Part shown: piece after piece, positions 25,923 through 34,079 of the stretch
Position numbering within the stretch: position 1 is the stretch's first letter
Layout of the letters: the number at the start of each line of letters is the position of its first letter
Origin: Microbacteriaceae bacterium
GTDB lineage: Bacteria; Actinomycetota; Actinomycetes; Actinomycetales; Microbacteriaceae
Length of the DNA stretch: 64,000 bases
Direction of reading: 5' to 3'
Assembly (NCBI GenBank): GCA_031177985.1
Contig: JAPSJW010000005.1
Span: 62,001-126,000 of the forward strand
Made by a program: the position numbers and the translations under genes
Notes under the pieces: generated by a model
What the model saw: the letters and a program-made list of their open reading frames with translations, nothing else
Told to the model about the DNA's origin: nothing
Database searches by the model: none

Positions 25923-26043
25923 TTCGGCTTCTCCTGTGGATGAGTGGAGGTCTGCAGCAGCGCCGGTGCCCGGGCCTCCAACCCGAGGTGTCCCCCGCAT
26001 TCAGCGGGTTCTGGTGCTGCCTTCTTCGTTGTTCAGTTGTGAG

Positions 26044-26072
26044 CCGGGCGCCTCGGCGAGCGGGGCGCCCGG
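26044..26072 (-). other. Hairpin between rpmJ and rpsM
   Basis: A 9-bp GC-only inverted repeat (26044-26052 and 26064-26072) with an 11-nt loop starts 8 nt after the rpmJ stop, in a 157-nt intergenic gap that is long for this operon. Possible attenuator or processing site. Confidence 0.5.
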
Positions 26073-26079
26073 AAGCCTG

Positions 26080-26196
26080 CTAGCCCTGGCGCTGCTTGTG
26101 CCGGGGGTTCGACTTGCAGATGACCATGACGTTGCCGTTGCGGCGGATCACCTTGCAGTGGTCGCAGATGCGCTTGACGCTGGGGTTGACCTTCAT
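26080..26196 (-). CDS. rpmJ: 50S ribosomal protein L36 (zinc-ribbon C+ form)
   Basis: A 38-residue L36, [20 protein letters not shown] at the start. Metal ligands CDHC and the later C and H (ICKSNPRHK) are intact, so this is the zinc-binding version. ATG 26196 has AAGGAA 5 nt upstream. It sits between infA and rpsM as usual. Confidence 0.95.
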   Translation of the reverse strand: MKVNPSVKRICDHCKVIRRNGNVMVICKSNPRHKQRQG

Positions 26197-26267
26197 GACT
26201 GTTCCTTTTGCTCGCTGTCTTCGTACCGCGCCCGTCGCCGGATGCGGCCGTTACTTCTCAGCAGCGC

Positions 26268-26489
26268 TTACTTGTAGCGGTAGACGATGCGTCCACGCGT
26301 GAGGTCGTACGGGCTGAGCTCGACGACGACGCGGTCCTCAGGCAGGATGCGGATGTAGTTCTGCCGCATCTTTCCCGAGATGTGCGCGAGCACCTTGTGC
26401 CCATTGGTGAGCTCTACGCGGAACATCGCGTTGGGGAGGGCTTCGATGACCGAACCCTCGAGCTCGATAACGCCGTCTTTCTTGGCCAT
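26268..26489 (-). CDS. infA: Translation initiation factor IF-1
   Basis: A 73-residue OB-fold protein that fills the A site of the 30S subunit during initiation. It shows [39 protein letters not shown] and ends GRIVYRYK, the complete family pattern. First gene of the infA-rplQ operon. GAGG lies only 2 nt before the ATG, a tight SD. Confidence 0.98.
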   Translation of the reverse strand: MAKKDGVIELEGSVIEALPNAMFRVELTNGHKVLAHISGKMRQNYIRILPEDRVVVELSPYDLTRGRIVYRYK

Positions 26490-26521
26490 AACCTCGGTTC
26501 GCTACAGGTATCGTGTTGCTG

Positions 26522-26561
26522 GTCTGCGGGATTTCGGTGCTCCGGTCGCCGGTCCGCAGAC
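26522..26561 (-). other. Structured infA mRNA leader
   Basis: An 8-bp stem (26522-26529 and 26554-26561) encloses a smaller CCGG hairpin (26542-26552) in the roughly 100-nt leader. It could modulate infA translation. Confidence 0.4.
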
Positions 26562-26593
26562 ATGCGAGTAGGCGGCTGAAACACCAAAGATCA

Positions 26594-26623
26594 AGCTTAG
26601 GTCATTCCCGCCCGTTTCGCCAA
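26594..26623 (-). promoter_or_regulatory. Promoter of the infA operon
   Basis: Minus strand: -35 TTGGCG (26618-26623), 18-nt spacer, -10 TAAGCT (26594-26599). Confidence 0.55.
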
Positions 26624-26682
26624 GCTGGGCGTATACTTCCCCGCCCTTCGGGCCTCATCGCCGGCGCGTCCGCGTCCCGGCG

Positions 26683-26712
26683 TTGACGTCGCCGTGGCCC
26701 CGGCGCTAGCGT
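26683..26712 (+). promoter_or_regulatory. Promoter of the oxidoreductase-LacI operon
   Basis: -35 TTGACG (26683-26688), 18-nt spacer, -10 TAGCGT (26707-26712). The predicted start site falls at the edge of a 16-bp palindrome, the layout of a repressor-controlled promoter. Confidence 0.6.
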
Positions 26713-26720
26713 CGACTCGG

Positions 26721-26736
26721 CCGTGAACGTTCACGG
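26721..26736. promoter_or_regulatory. LacI-family operator (palindrome CCGTGAACGTTCACGG)
   Basis: A perfect 16-bp palindrome with the central CG typical of LacI-family operators, 8 bp downstream of the -10 box and 28 bp before the start codon. The LacI-family gene at 28768-29742 in the same operon is the natural candidate repressor. Confidence 0.8.
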
Positions 26737-26764
26737 TCGATCCCCGACGAACGGATGCCCACCG

Positions 26765-28771
26765 ATGAGCAACGACGCCCCCACCTCCGTCCTCGCCTCC
26801 GCCGGATGGGCGGTGCTCGGCCCAGGCGGGATCGCTCGCCGGTTCGCCTCGCAGCTGCCGTCGTCGGGCGGTCGCCTCGTCGCCGTCGGGTCGAGCGACT
26901 CCGCGCGCGCCGCCGCCTTCGCCGAGGAGTTCGGCGCGACCGACGCGACCGTCGGCGACTACGCCGCCGCGCTGGCCGACCCGCGCGTCGACGCGGTCTA
27001 CGTCGCGACGGTGCACACCGGGCATGCCCGCCTGGTGCTGCAGGCCATCGCCGCGGGCAAGCACGTGCTGTGCGAGAAGCCGCTCGCACCCAACGCGGGA
27101 ACCGTCATGGCGCTCGTCGATGCCGCCCGCGACGCAGGCGTCGCCCTCGCCGAGGCGTTCATGTACCGCTTCCACCCGCAGACCAGGCGCGTGCTCGAAC
27201 TCGTGCGCGAGGGCGCCATCGGCGAGCTGGTGCACATCGACGCTTCGTTCTCGTTCCATGCGGGAGGATCCGAGGGCAGGCTCTTCGATCCGGCGACGGC
27301 GGGCGGAGGCATCCTCGACGTGGGCGGGTATCCCCTCTCCTTCGCGCGAGCGGTGGCGGGGGCCGCCGCCGGCAAGGCGTTCCTCGACCCGGCCGACCTG
27401 ACCGCGAAGGGCACGCTCAGCCACACAGGCATCGACGAGTGGTCGGTCGCCTCGGTCACTTTCCCGACCGGCGCGACCGCGTCGCTGCGCACCGGCGTGC
27501 GGCTGAAGGACCCGGAGACGACGACCGTCTACGGTTCGCGCGGCACGATCCGCCTCGAGGATCCCTGGACTCTGGGGAAGGCACCCGAGCTCGTGCTCTC
27601 CGTCGTGGGCGAGGAGCCGCAGACCATCGTCTTCGACGGCGCCCTGCCCTACGGACTCGAGGCCGCCGGGCTCGTCGCGGCAGGCCGCGAGGGGCGCGAC
27701 GCAGCGGAGATGAGCACGGACGACTCCCTCGGCAACGCCGTCTGGCTCGACCGGTGGAAGGCGGCGGTCGGCCTCCGCTACCCGTTCGAGACCGAGGATG
27801 CCGTCATCCGGACCGTCTCGGGCGAGCCGCTGCGCGTGGCGCCGGACGCGCCCATGCTCTACGGCGTCATCCCCGGGCTCGAGAAGCAGGTGTCGCGCCT
27901 CGTCATGGGCGTCGACAACCAGCCGGACCTCGCCCACGCCTCCGCGCTGTTCGACTCCTTCTTCGAGCAGGGCGGCAACGCGTTCGACACGGCGTGGCTG
28001 TACGCGAACGGGGCGCTCGAAGCCCGGCTCGGCAGGTGGATCGCCAACCGGGGCGTGCGCGACGAGGTCGTCGTCATCACCAAGGGAGCGCACACCCCGC
28101 ACTGCGATCCCGAGTCGATCAGCCGGCAGCTGCTCGAGTCGCTCGAGCGGCAGGGCACCGATCACGCCGACATCTACCTGATGCATCGCGACAATCCCGA
28201 CGTGCCGGTCGGCGAGTTCGTGGACGTGCTCGACGAGCACTACCGGGCCGGTCGCATCAGCGTGTACGGCGGTTCGAACTGGACGCCCGCGCGCTTCGAC
28301 GAGGCGAACGCCTACGCTGCGGCGAACGGACGCCAGCCGTTCTCCGTGCTCAGCAACCACTTCGGGCTGGCCGAGGCCTACGACGTGCCCTGGAAGGGCT
28401 GCGAGCACGTCACCGACCCGGAGTCGAAGCGCTGGCTCGAGGAGCGCGGGGTGCCGCTGCTGCCCTGGAGCTCGCAGGCGCGCGGCTTCTTCACCGGCCG
28501 CGCCCGTCCCGACGACCGCAGCGACGAGGAGCTGGTGCGCTGCTATTACAGCGATGCCAACTTCGAGCGCCTGCGACGGGCCCAGGTGCTCGGCGAGGAG
28601 TTCGGGGTGGCGGCGACCGCGATCGCCCTGGCCTACGTGCTGCACCAGCCCTTCCCGACCTTCCCGCTGTTCGGGCCCCGCTCGATCGCCGAGTCGCGCT
28701 CCTCGATGGCGGGCCTGCGGGTTCAGCTCACGCCGGAGCAGGTGGCGTGGCTCGACCTGCGCGAGCCGTGA
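26765..28771 (+). CDS. Gfo/Idh/MocA oxidoreductase fused to an aldo/keto reductase
   Basis: A 668-residue bifunctional protein. Residues about 15-340 form a Gfo/Idh/MocA dehydrogenase: Rossmann motif GPGGIARRF near 19, and EKPLAPN at 104-110, the conserved nucleotide/substrate-site lysine motif. From about 364 an aldo/keto reductase barrel follows with an intact tetrad: D408 and Y413 (FDTAWLY), K440 (ITKGAH), H474 (LMHRDN). Both halves use NAD(P)H, so the fusion suggests channelling of an oxidised sugar or polyol intermediate. The substrate is not evident. It is the first gene of an operon with a LacI regulator, starts just after the operator, and overlaps that gene by 4 bp (GTGA). The SD is weak. 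Confidence 0.88.
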   Translation: MSNDAPTSVLASAGWAVLGPGGIARRFASQLPSSGGRLVAVGSSDSARAAAFAEEFGATDATVGDYAAALADPRVDAVYVATVHTGHARLVLQAIAAGKHVLCEKPLAPNAGTVMALVDAARDAGVALAEAFMYRFHPQTRRVLELVREGAIGELVHIDASFSFHAGGSEGRLFDPATAGGGILDVGGYPLSFARAVAGAAAGKAFLDPADLTAKGTLSHTGIDEWSVASVTFPTGATASLRTGVRLKDPETTTVYGSRGTIRLEDPWTLGKAPELVLSVVGEEPQTIVFDGALPYGLEAAGLVAAGREGRDAAEMSTDDSLGNAVWLDRWKAAVGLRYPFETEDAVIRTVSGEPLRVAPDAPMLYGVIPGLEKQVSRLVMGVDNQPDLAHASALFDSFFEQGGNAFDTAWLYANGALEARLGRWIANRGVRDEVVVITKGAHTPHCDPESISRQLLESLERQGTDHADIYLMHRDNPDVPVGEFVDVLDEHYRAGRISVYGGSNWTPARFDEANAYAAANGRQPFSVLSNHFGLAEAYDVPWKGCEHVTDPESKRWLEERGVPLLPWSSQARGFFTGRARPDDRSDEELVRCYYSDANFERLRRAQVLGEEFGVAATAIALAYVLHQPFPTFPLFGPRSIAESRSSMAGLRVQLTPEQVAWLDLREP

Positions 28772-29742
28772 GCAGACCGGCGACGATCCTCGACGTGGCG
28801 GCGGCCGCGGGGGTGTCGCGCCAGACGGTCACCCGGGCGATGAACGACATGCCGGGCATCAATCCCGCGACCCGGCAGCGCGTGCTCGACGCCGCCCGCG
28901 AACTGCACTACCGCCCGTCGCGATTCGGCCGCGGGCTGGTGAAGGCCGACCACCGCACCCTGGGCCTCGTCATCGACGACCTCACCAACCCCTACTACCC
29001 CGAGCTCGCGTCGGCGGTCGTCGGCAACGCGGCGCGCAGCGGATGGAACGTGGTGCTGGTCGACACCGTGCACGCCACAGACACCGCTGCACTTCTCACC
29101 GAGCTGCGGGGCCAGGTGGATGCGGTGCTCGGCTACCTGGGACACCTCGGCTCGTCGGCGGAGGAGCTGCTCGACGGGCTTCCGGTCGTGGAGATCGACC
29201 ATCTCGAGATGAGCGGCCGATGGTCGTCGGTCACCCTCGATCGCGTGCCCGCCGCGCGGGAGCTGGCGGTGCACCTCGCCGCCCAGGGGGTGCGGCGGCC
29301 CGTCGTGCTCGACGTGGCGGACGAGGACGCTCCGCCCAGTGGCCGGGCGCGGATGCTCGTGTCGGCCCTCGAGGCGGCGGGCCTCGAGGCGGAGATCGCT
29401 CGAACCGACGCCGGCACGGCCGACGCCGGCGAGCAGGCCGCGGAGCTGCTGCTCGCGAGATCCCCTGCGCCGGACGCGATCCTCGCGTTCAACGACGTGG
29501 TCGCCCTGGGCACGCTCATGGCGTGCCGGCGGCGCTCCGTCGAGGTCCCCGCCGAGGTGCGTGTGGTCGGCATCGACGGGCTGGTCGCCGGCACCTGGGT
29601 CACCCCGCAGCTGACGACGCTCGCCGTGGACATGACCGAGGTGGCGTCGCACGCGGTCGAGCTCGCGCTGCAGCTGGTCGCCGGAGGCGAGGTCGAGCAC
29701 CGCACGGTCGCGCACCGGCTCGTGCTGCGGGAATCGGCCTGA
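28768..29742 (+). CDS. LacI-family transcriptional regulator
   Basis: A 324-residue sugar-responsive repressor. The N-terminal helix-turn-helix is ATILDVAAAAGVSRQTVTRA (residues 5-24), followed by a hinge HYRPSRFGRGL. The effector domain has LGLVIDDLTNPYYPELASAV and a C-terminal DAILAFNDVVALG and VGIDGLVAG, as in LacI/GalR proteins. GTG 28768 overlaps the stop of the oxidoreductase. It probably represses its own operon through the 26721-26736 palindrome. The glucanase gene converges from downstream and has a different operator, so this protein need not control it. Confidence 0.92.
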   Translation: MSRPATILDVAAAAGVSRQTVTRAMNDMPGINPATRQRVLDAARELHYRPSRFGRGLVKADHRTLGLVIDDLTNPYYPELASAVVGNAARSGWNVVLVDTVHATDTAALLTELRGQVDAVLGYLGHLGSSAEELLDGLPVVEIDHLEMSGRWSSVTLDRVPAARELAVHLAAQGVRRPVVLDVADEDAPPSGRARMLVSALEAAGLEAEIARTDAGTADAGEQAAELLLARSPAPDAILAFNDVVALGTLMACRRRSVEVPAEVRVVGIDGLVAGTWVTPQLTTLAVDMTEVASHAVELALQLVAGGEVEHRTVAHRLVLRESA

Positions 29743-29766
29743 CGCCCGCAGCACGAGCCACAAGGA

Positions 29767-32700
29767 TCAGCGGCGCGCGGCCCTCCGACGCATCATGGCG
29801 AGGCCGAGCCCGGCGATCAGCGCTGCGAGTGCCGCCACCGCGGTTCCGACGACCCCCTCCGGACCGGTGCCCGCGAGGCCTCCGCCCGGGCCAGGGCCGG
29901 CACCCGGACCGCCGGGGCCATCCGGTCCGCCCGGGCCGGGCAGAGCGACGTCGGGTTCGAGCAGGATGCGGTCGAGTCCGACCTCCCCGCTGCCCTGCCA
30001 GCTGAACCCGAGCTCGCTCACCCGGTCGAGGCCCGTCGCAGCGGCGGGGGAGGCCGAGAGAACAGCTGTCGAGGTGCCGGCCGGGTCGAAGGCGTCGAAG
30101 GGAAGGGTGACCTTGCGCCATCCGTTGGTGTCGTCCACGAACTCCGCTTCGAACCGCTGCGCCGTGTCGGGTGCCTGGTAGACCCGGATGTAGTCGACCG
30201 CGAGCGACTGCGGGAAGACGAGGTCCTCGCCCAGCGGCCCGCCGAAGTTGCCGCCGACGGCGACGTTGGTCAGCAGTGTGAAGGGGTGGTCGTAGACCCA
30301 GTCGCCGGGCACATCCTCTGGGGCCGCGGAGTGGTACTGGATGCCGTCGACGAACCAGGCGATGCCGCCCGGCTGCCACTCGACCGAGAAGGTGTGCCAG
30401 TCCTCGTACACCGGCTCGTCGAGGGTGTGGGTGCCGCCGTACGACGCGCCGCCCGAGTATCCCGGGCCGTGGATGGTGCCGAACACCTCGTCGGGGAACT
30501 TGCCGACGAACTCCATGATGTCGATCTCGCCGGTCTGCGGCCATCCGACGTCGCGGAAGTCGTTGCCGAGGGTCCACACCGCCGGCCAGATGCCCGAGCC
30601 TCGCGGCACCAGCACCCTGGTCTCGATGCGCCCGTACTGGAACTCCTGCTTGTTCTCGGTGACGAGTCGCGCCGAGGTGTGGGTGCAGGGGCCGTACCAG
30701 CACTCGAGTCCGCTCGTGGCGGGGTCGACCTCGCGGGCGGTGATGACGAGGTTGCCGTCCCCGTCGAGCGCCGCGTTGTCGGTGCTGTCGGTGTAGTACT
30801 GCAGCTCGTCGTTGCCCCAGCCCCAGCCGCCGGTCTCATAGGTCCAGTTCTCCGGGTCGGCCGGTGCTCCGGCGGGTCCCTCGAACTCGTCGCTCCAGGC
30901 CAGCTCCCAGCCCTCGAGTCCCGGATCCGCCTCGCCGCCGGTCGACAGGCCCACCGTCACCGTCTCTCCGTCGCCCTCGCCCTCGTACCAGAACGAGAGG
31001 CCCTCGTACCCCGACCAGTCCTGCGGCTGGGCGAACTCGCGGACGAGGGTGTCGCCCGCCTCGGAGGAGACGTCGAGCACGTGCTCGTAGACATCCTGCC
31101 CCGGATAGGCGCCGGGCGCGCCCGCGGGGATCTCCCGCACCGCGAGCTCGGCGTCCGAGTCCCAGAGTCCAGCGCCGCGCTCGAAGTCCTCGATGAGGGC
31201 CGGGTCGACCGGGTCGTCGTCCTGGATGCTCACGAGTCCCCGGTCGTTGAAGCCGAGCTCGGCGCCTTCCGCGCCGCTGAGGTCGACCACGAAGGTCTCG
31301 TCGACCTCGGGCTTCGCGTTCTCCAGAGTCGGCACCGCGATCGTCGCCTCGCGGGATCCGGCCGGGATGGTGACGGTGCCGCTGACGATCTCGAAGTCCC
31401 GGTCAATGGTCGCCGGAAGGTCTTCGGTCGCGGTGCGGTCGGGCTCGTCGGCGGCCTCGTAACGCACGCTCACGGCCTGGTCCGCGACCCGGTTGAGCCG
31501 CACTGTCAGCACCGCGTCCTCGCCCTCGCTGACCTGATAGCTCGCGCGATCGAAGCCGACGGCGAGTGCCGGAGGCTCCGCCTCGCCCCAGACCAGCACG
31601 TCGTCCACGAAGTAGGTCGTGGGGGCGTCCGTGCGGAGCGCTCCGAAGGCGAGCCCGTGCACCTCGGTGAGCGTGAGGCCGTCGTTCGGGGCTCCGTTGC
31701 CGATCTCCTTGCGGGTGAGCTCGGAGAACGGGATCTGCAGGAACCGCCAGCCCTCCCAGTTGTCGGCGAAGGCGTAGCTGAAGCGCTCGGCGTCGTCGGT
31801 CTGAGAGCCGGGCGTGCGATTGTCGAGCAGGTCGAGGAAGAGGCCGGTGCCCGAGCCGGTGCCGTGCATCCAGAACCCGAGACCCTCGAAGGTGCTCCAG
31901 TCCTGAGGCAGCCACTCGGTCGTGCCCGCGTCGGTGAAGTTGTCGACCACGACGCCCCACGACGCGATGTCGTAGTCGGCCGAGAGCACCGTGTTGCCGT
32001 CCCCCGCACCGGGAACAGGCGCCGGCGGAGCATCCGTCGTCGTGAAGCTCACCGTGCTGGCCGGGTCCTGCGCGACGAGCCAGCCGAGCTGCGGCGCGGG
32101 CGGCGCCGGAGGCGCCTGTTGCGGGAGCGGCTGCTCGAAGTCCTCGACGAGCTGGGTGCGCCCCGCGGGGGGTCCGGTCACCGTGTCGTCGTCGAGGATC
32201 GTGACGGTCGCGGTCGCCGGCGAGCCGAGTTCTGCGCCCGCCGCGTCGGCGAGCGTGACGGTGAACGTCTCGCTCGGCTCCTGCTCCTCGTCGTCGGTGG
32301 TCGCGACCTCGACCTCGGCGGTCGTCGCGCCCGCCGTGAACGTCGCTGTGCCGCTCGCGCCCGTGAAGTCGCCGCTGGCGGCGGTGCCGCCGGCAGTCGA
32401 CCAGCCCACCGTCACGTCCGCTGCCGCCGCCACGTTGAGGCGCAGCTCGACCGTGGCCGTGCGTCCCTCGAGCACGTCGACCGTGGCGTCGACGATCGAC
32501 ACGGTCGGTGCGATGTCGTCCTCGGAGTAGAGCGCGATGTCGTCCACCCGCACGGTAGCGGCTCCCGAGACGGCGGGCAGGGCGTAGCCCCAGACCGACG
32601 TTAGCTCGAGCTCCCCGTCGGTCGGCGCACCGCCGGGCTGGAAGTCGGTCGCCCTCGTGAACGCCGACCAGGGGAGGACGATCTCCCGCCATCCGCTCGA

Positions 32701-33144
32701 CGTGTCGGTGATGGTGGTGTCCCAGCGCTCCGAGGCGTCGGCGTTCGCGCCGCCGTCGAAGACCTCGAACTGCAGCGCATCGCCCGACCCCTCGCCCTGG
32801 AGCCAGAAGCGGATGCCGTCGAACGCGCTCCAGTCCTCGGCCGACCCGGTGAAGTTGTGCCCGACTCCGCCGAACGATCCCGCCCCGGTGACGTCGAACC
32901 CGTAGGAGAGCACCTTGCTCGGCGCCTCCAGCTCCGGTCGCTCGCCCGCCGGCACGTCGACGAGGCCGAAGCCGGCGCTGCCGTAGCTGAAGAACCCGGC
33001 CGGAACCTGCTCGAAGTCGGCGAGCGTCGAGATGGTGGCCGCCTGCGCGGGCGAGACGCCCAGCGCGAAGGGTGCCAGGAGGGCCGGGATCACCACGGCC
33101 GGGACGATGGACCGGCGCAGCCGGTTCCGCTGGTGCATGCGCAC
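29767..33144 (-). CDS. Secreted, wall-anchored multidomain GH16 endo-beta-1,3-glucanase
   Basis: A 1125-residue secreted protein. By eye: signal peptide 1-35 (cut after SPAQA); CBM11-like domain about 36-208; Calx-beta about 211-321; second CBM11-like about 322-524; second Calx-beta about 525-646; first part of a third CBM11-like domain about 647-743; GH16 catalytic domain about 744-993 with the nucleophile and acid/base in EIDIMEF (E874, E879); rest of the third CBM about 994-1066; Gly/Pro linker; LAGTG (1090-1094), hydrophobic helix and RRRAARR, a sortase E signal. GH16 with this motif usually cleaves laminarin or mixed beta-glucans. GTG 33144 has AGGAG 5 nt upstream; ATG 33138 is possible. 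A GGGAGCGCTCCC palindrome lies 35 bp upstream. Confidence 0.88.
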   Translation of the reverse strand: MRMHQRNRLRRSIVPAVVIPALLAPFALGVSPAQAATISTLADFEQVPAGFFSYGSAGFGLVDVPAGERPELEAPSKVLSYGFDVTGAGSFGGVGHNFTGSAEDWSAFDGIRFWLQGEGSGDALQFEVFDGGANADASERWDTTITDTSSGWREIVLPWSAFTRATDFQPGGAPTDGELELTSVWGYALPAVSGAATVRVDDIALYSEDDIAPTVSIVDATVDVLEGRTATVELRLNVAAAADVTVGWSTAGGTAASGDFTGASGTATFTAGATTAEVEVATTDDEEQEPSETFTVTLADAAGAELGSPATATVTILDDDTVTGPPAGRTQLVEDFEQPLPQQAPPAPPAPQLGWLVAQDPASTVSFTTTDAPPAPVPGAGDGNTVLSADYDIASWGVVVDNFTDAGTTEWLPQDWSTFEGLGFWMHGTGSGTGLFLDLLDNRTPGSQTDDAERFSYAFADNWEGWRFLQIPFSELTRKEIGNGAPNDGLTLTEVHGLAFGALRTDAPTTYFVDDVLVWGEAEPPALAVGFDRASYQVSEGEDAVLTVRLNRVADQAVSVRYEAADEPDRTATEDLPATIDRDFEIVSGTVTIPAGSREATIAVPTLENAKPEVDETFVVDLSGAEGAELGFNDRGLVSIQDDDPVDPALIEDFERGAGLWDSDAELAVREIPAGAPGAYPGQDVYEHVLDVSSEAGDTLVREFAQPQDWSGYEGLSFWYEGEGDGETVTVGLSTGGEADPGLEGWELAWSDEFEGPAGAPADPENWTYETGGWGWGNDELQYYTDSTDNAALDGDGNLVITAREVDPATSGLECWYGPCTHTSARLVTENKQEFQYGRIETRVLVPRGSGIWPAVWTLGNDFRDVGWPQTGEIDIMEFVGKFPDEVFGTIHGPGYSGGASYGGTHTLDEPVYEDWHTFSVEWQPGGIAWFVDGIQYHSAAPEDVPGDWVYDHPFTLLTNVAVGGNFGGPLGEDLVFPQSLAVDYIRVYQAPDTAQRFEAEFVDDTNGWRKVTLPFDAFDPAGTSTAVLSASPAAATGLDRVSELGFSWQGSGEVGLDRILLEPDVALPGPGGPDGPGGPGAGPGPGGGLAGTGPEGVVGTAVAALAALIAGLGLAMMRRRAARR

Positions 33145-33179
33145 GTTCACTCCTCTGTGACCGCTCCTCCCGGCCCGTT

Positions 33180-33195
33180 CCGGGAGCGCTCCCGG
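33180..33195. promoter_or_regulatory. CebR/CelR-type operator upstream of the glucanase
   Basis: A perfect 16-bp palindrome, CCGGGAGCGCTCCCGG, sharing 12 central bases with the published actinobacterial CebR/CelR operator TGGGAGCGCTCCCA. It lies 35 bp before the glucanase start and implies control by a cellobiose- or beta-glucan-responsive LacI-family regulator encoded elsewhere. Confidence 0.75.
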
Positions 33196-33251
33196 CATTC
33201 AAGCACGAGAGTCGGTGCCAGGGCCAGCCTGATGTGCGGAGAAGTCGGGTG

Positions 33252-34079
33252 CTAAGGGATCGGAACCGGAACGACGCCGAACGGGGCGAGACGCTGCGCT
33301 CCCCCGTCGCGGGCGGTGAGCACCCAGATGCCGTCCCGGTGCACCGCCACCGAGTGCTCCCAGTGCGCAGCGTCAGACCCGTCGTCGGTCACGACGGTCC
33401 AGCCGTCGTCGAGCACCGAGGTCTCGATGCCGCCCGCCGTCACCATCGGCTCGATCGCCACGACGAGTCCCGGCTTGACCGCCGCGCCCCGGTGCCGCAC
33501 GGGGTAGTTGAACACCGGCGGCTCCTCGTGCATGCTGCGCCCGATGCCGTGGCCGACGTAGTCCTCGAGGATGCCGTACTCGTCGTGCCGCTCCACCGCA
33601 TCCGCGATCTCGGCGCCCACCTCGTTCAGGTGCCGCGCTCCGGCGAGGGCCGCGATGCCCGCCCAGAGCCCGGCCTCGGTCGCGTCGGCGAGTGCCTGCC
33701 TGGCGGCGACGAGCTCCGGACGCGAGGGGTCCGGCACGACGACCGTGAAGGCGGAGTCGCCGTTCCAGCCCGCGACCTCGGCACCGGCGTCGACCGAGAC
33801 GAGGTCCCCCGGCTCGAGCACGCGCTCGCCAGGCACGCCGTGCACGACCTCCTCGTTGACCGACACGCAGAGGGTGTGCCGATAGCCGGGCTCCTTGGCG
33901 AAGTTCGGAACCCCGCCGCCGGTCCGGATGACCCGCTCCGCGACGGCGTCGAGCTCCGACGTCGAGACGCCCGAGCGGATGGCCGAGCGCACCGCATCGA
34001 GCGCGGCGGCGGTGAGCAGCCCTGGGGCCACCATGAGCCGCAGCTCGTCGGCCGACTTGTAGAGGCCGCGCCCGCGCAC
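33252..34079 (-). CDS. map: Type I methionine aminopeptidase
   Basis: A 275-residue MetAP that removes initiator Met from nascent proteins. Family landmarks: YRHTLCVSVNEEVVHGVP, DLVSVDAGAEVAGWNGDSAF with two metal-binding Asp, GHGIGRSMHEEPPVFNY with the metal His, and IEPMVTAGG plus the late WEHSVAV with metal Glu residues. GTG 34079 overlaps the adk stop by 1 nt. It ends the secY-adk-map unit. In most actinobacteria infA follows; here the glucan module intervenes. Confidence 0.96.
   Translation of the reverse strand: MRGRGLYKSADELRLMVAPGLLTAAALDAVRSAIRSGVSTSELDAVAERVIRTGGGVPNFAKEPGYRHTLCVSVNEEVVHGVPGERVLEPGDLVSVDAGAEVAGWNGDSAFTVVVPDPSRPELVAARQALADATEAGLWAGIAALAGARHLNEVGAEIADAVERHDEYGILEDYVGHGIGRSMHEEPPVFNYPVRHRGAAVKPGLVVAIEPMVTAGGIETSVLDDGWTVVTDDGSDAAHWEHSVAVHRDGIWVLTARDGGAQRLAPFGVVPVPIP

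Noticed and set aside
26597-28645. Long minus-strand frame opposite the oxidoreductase fusion
   Set aside because: Composition and lack of motifs mark it as a shadow of the plus-strand gene.
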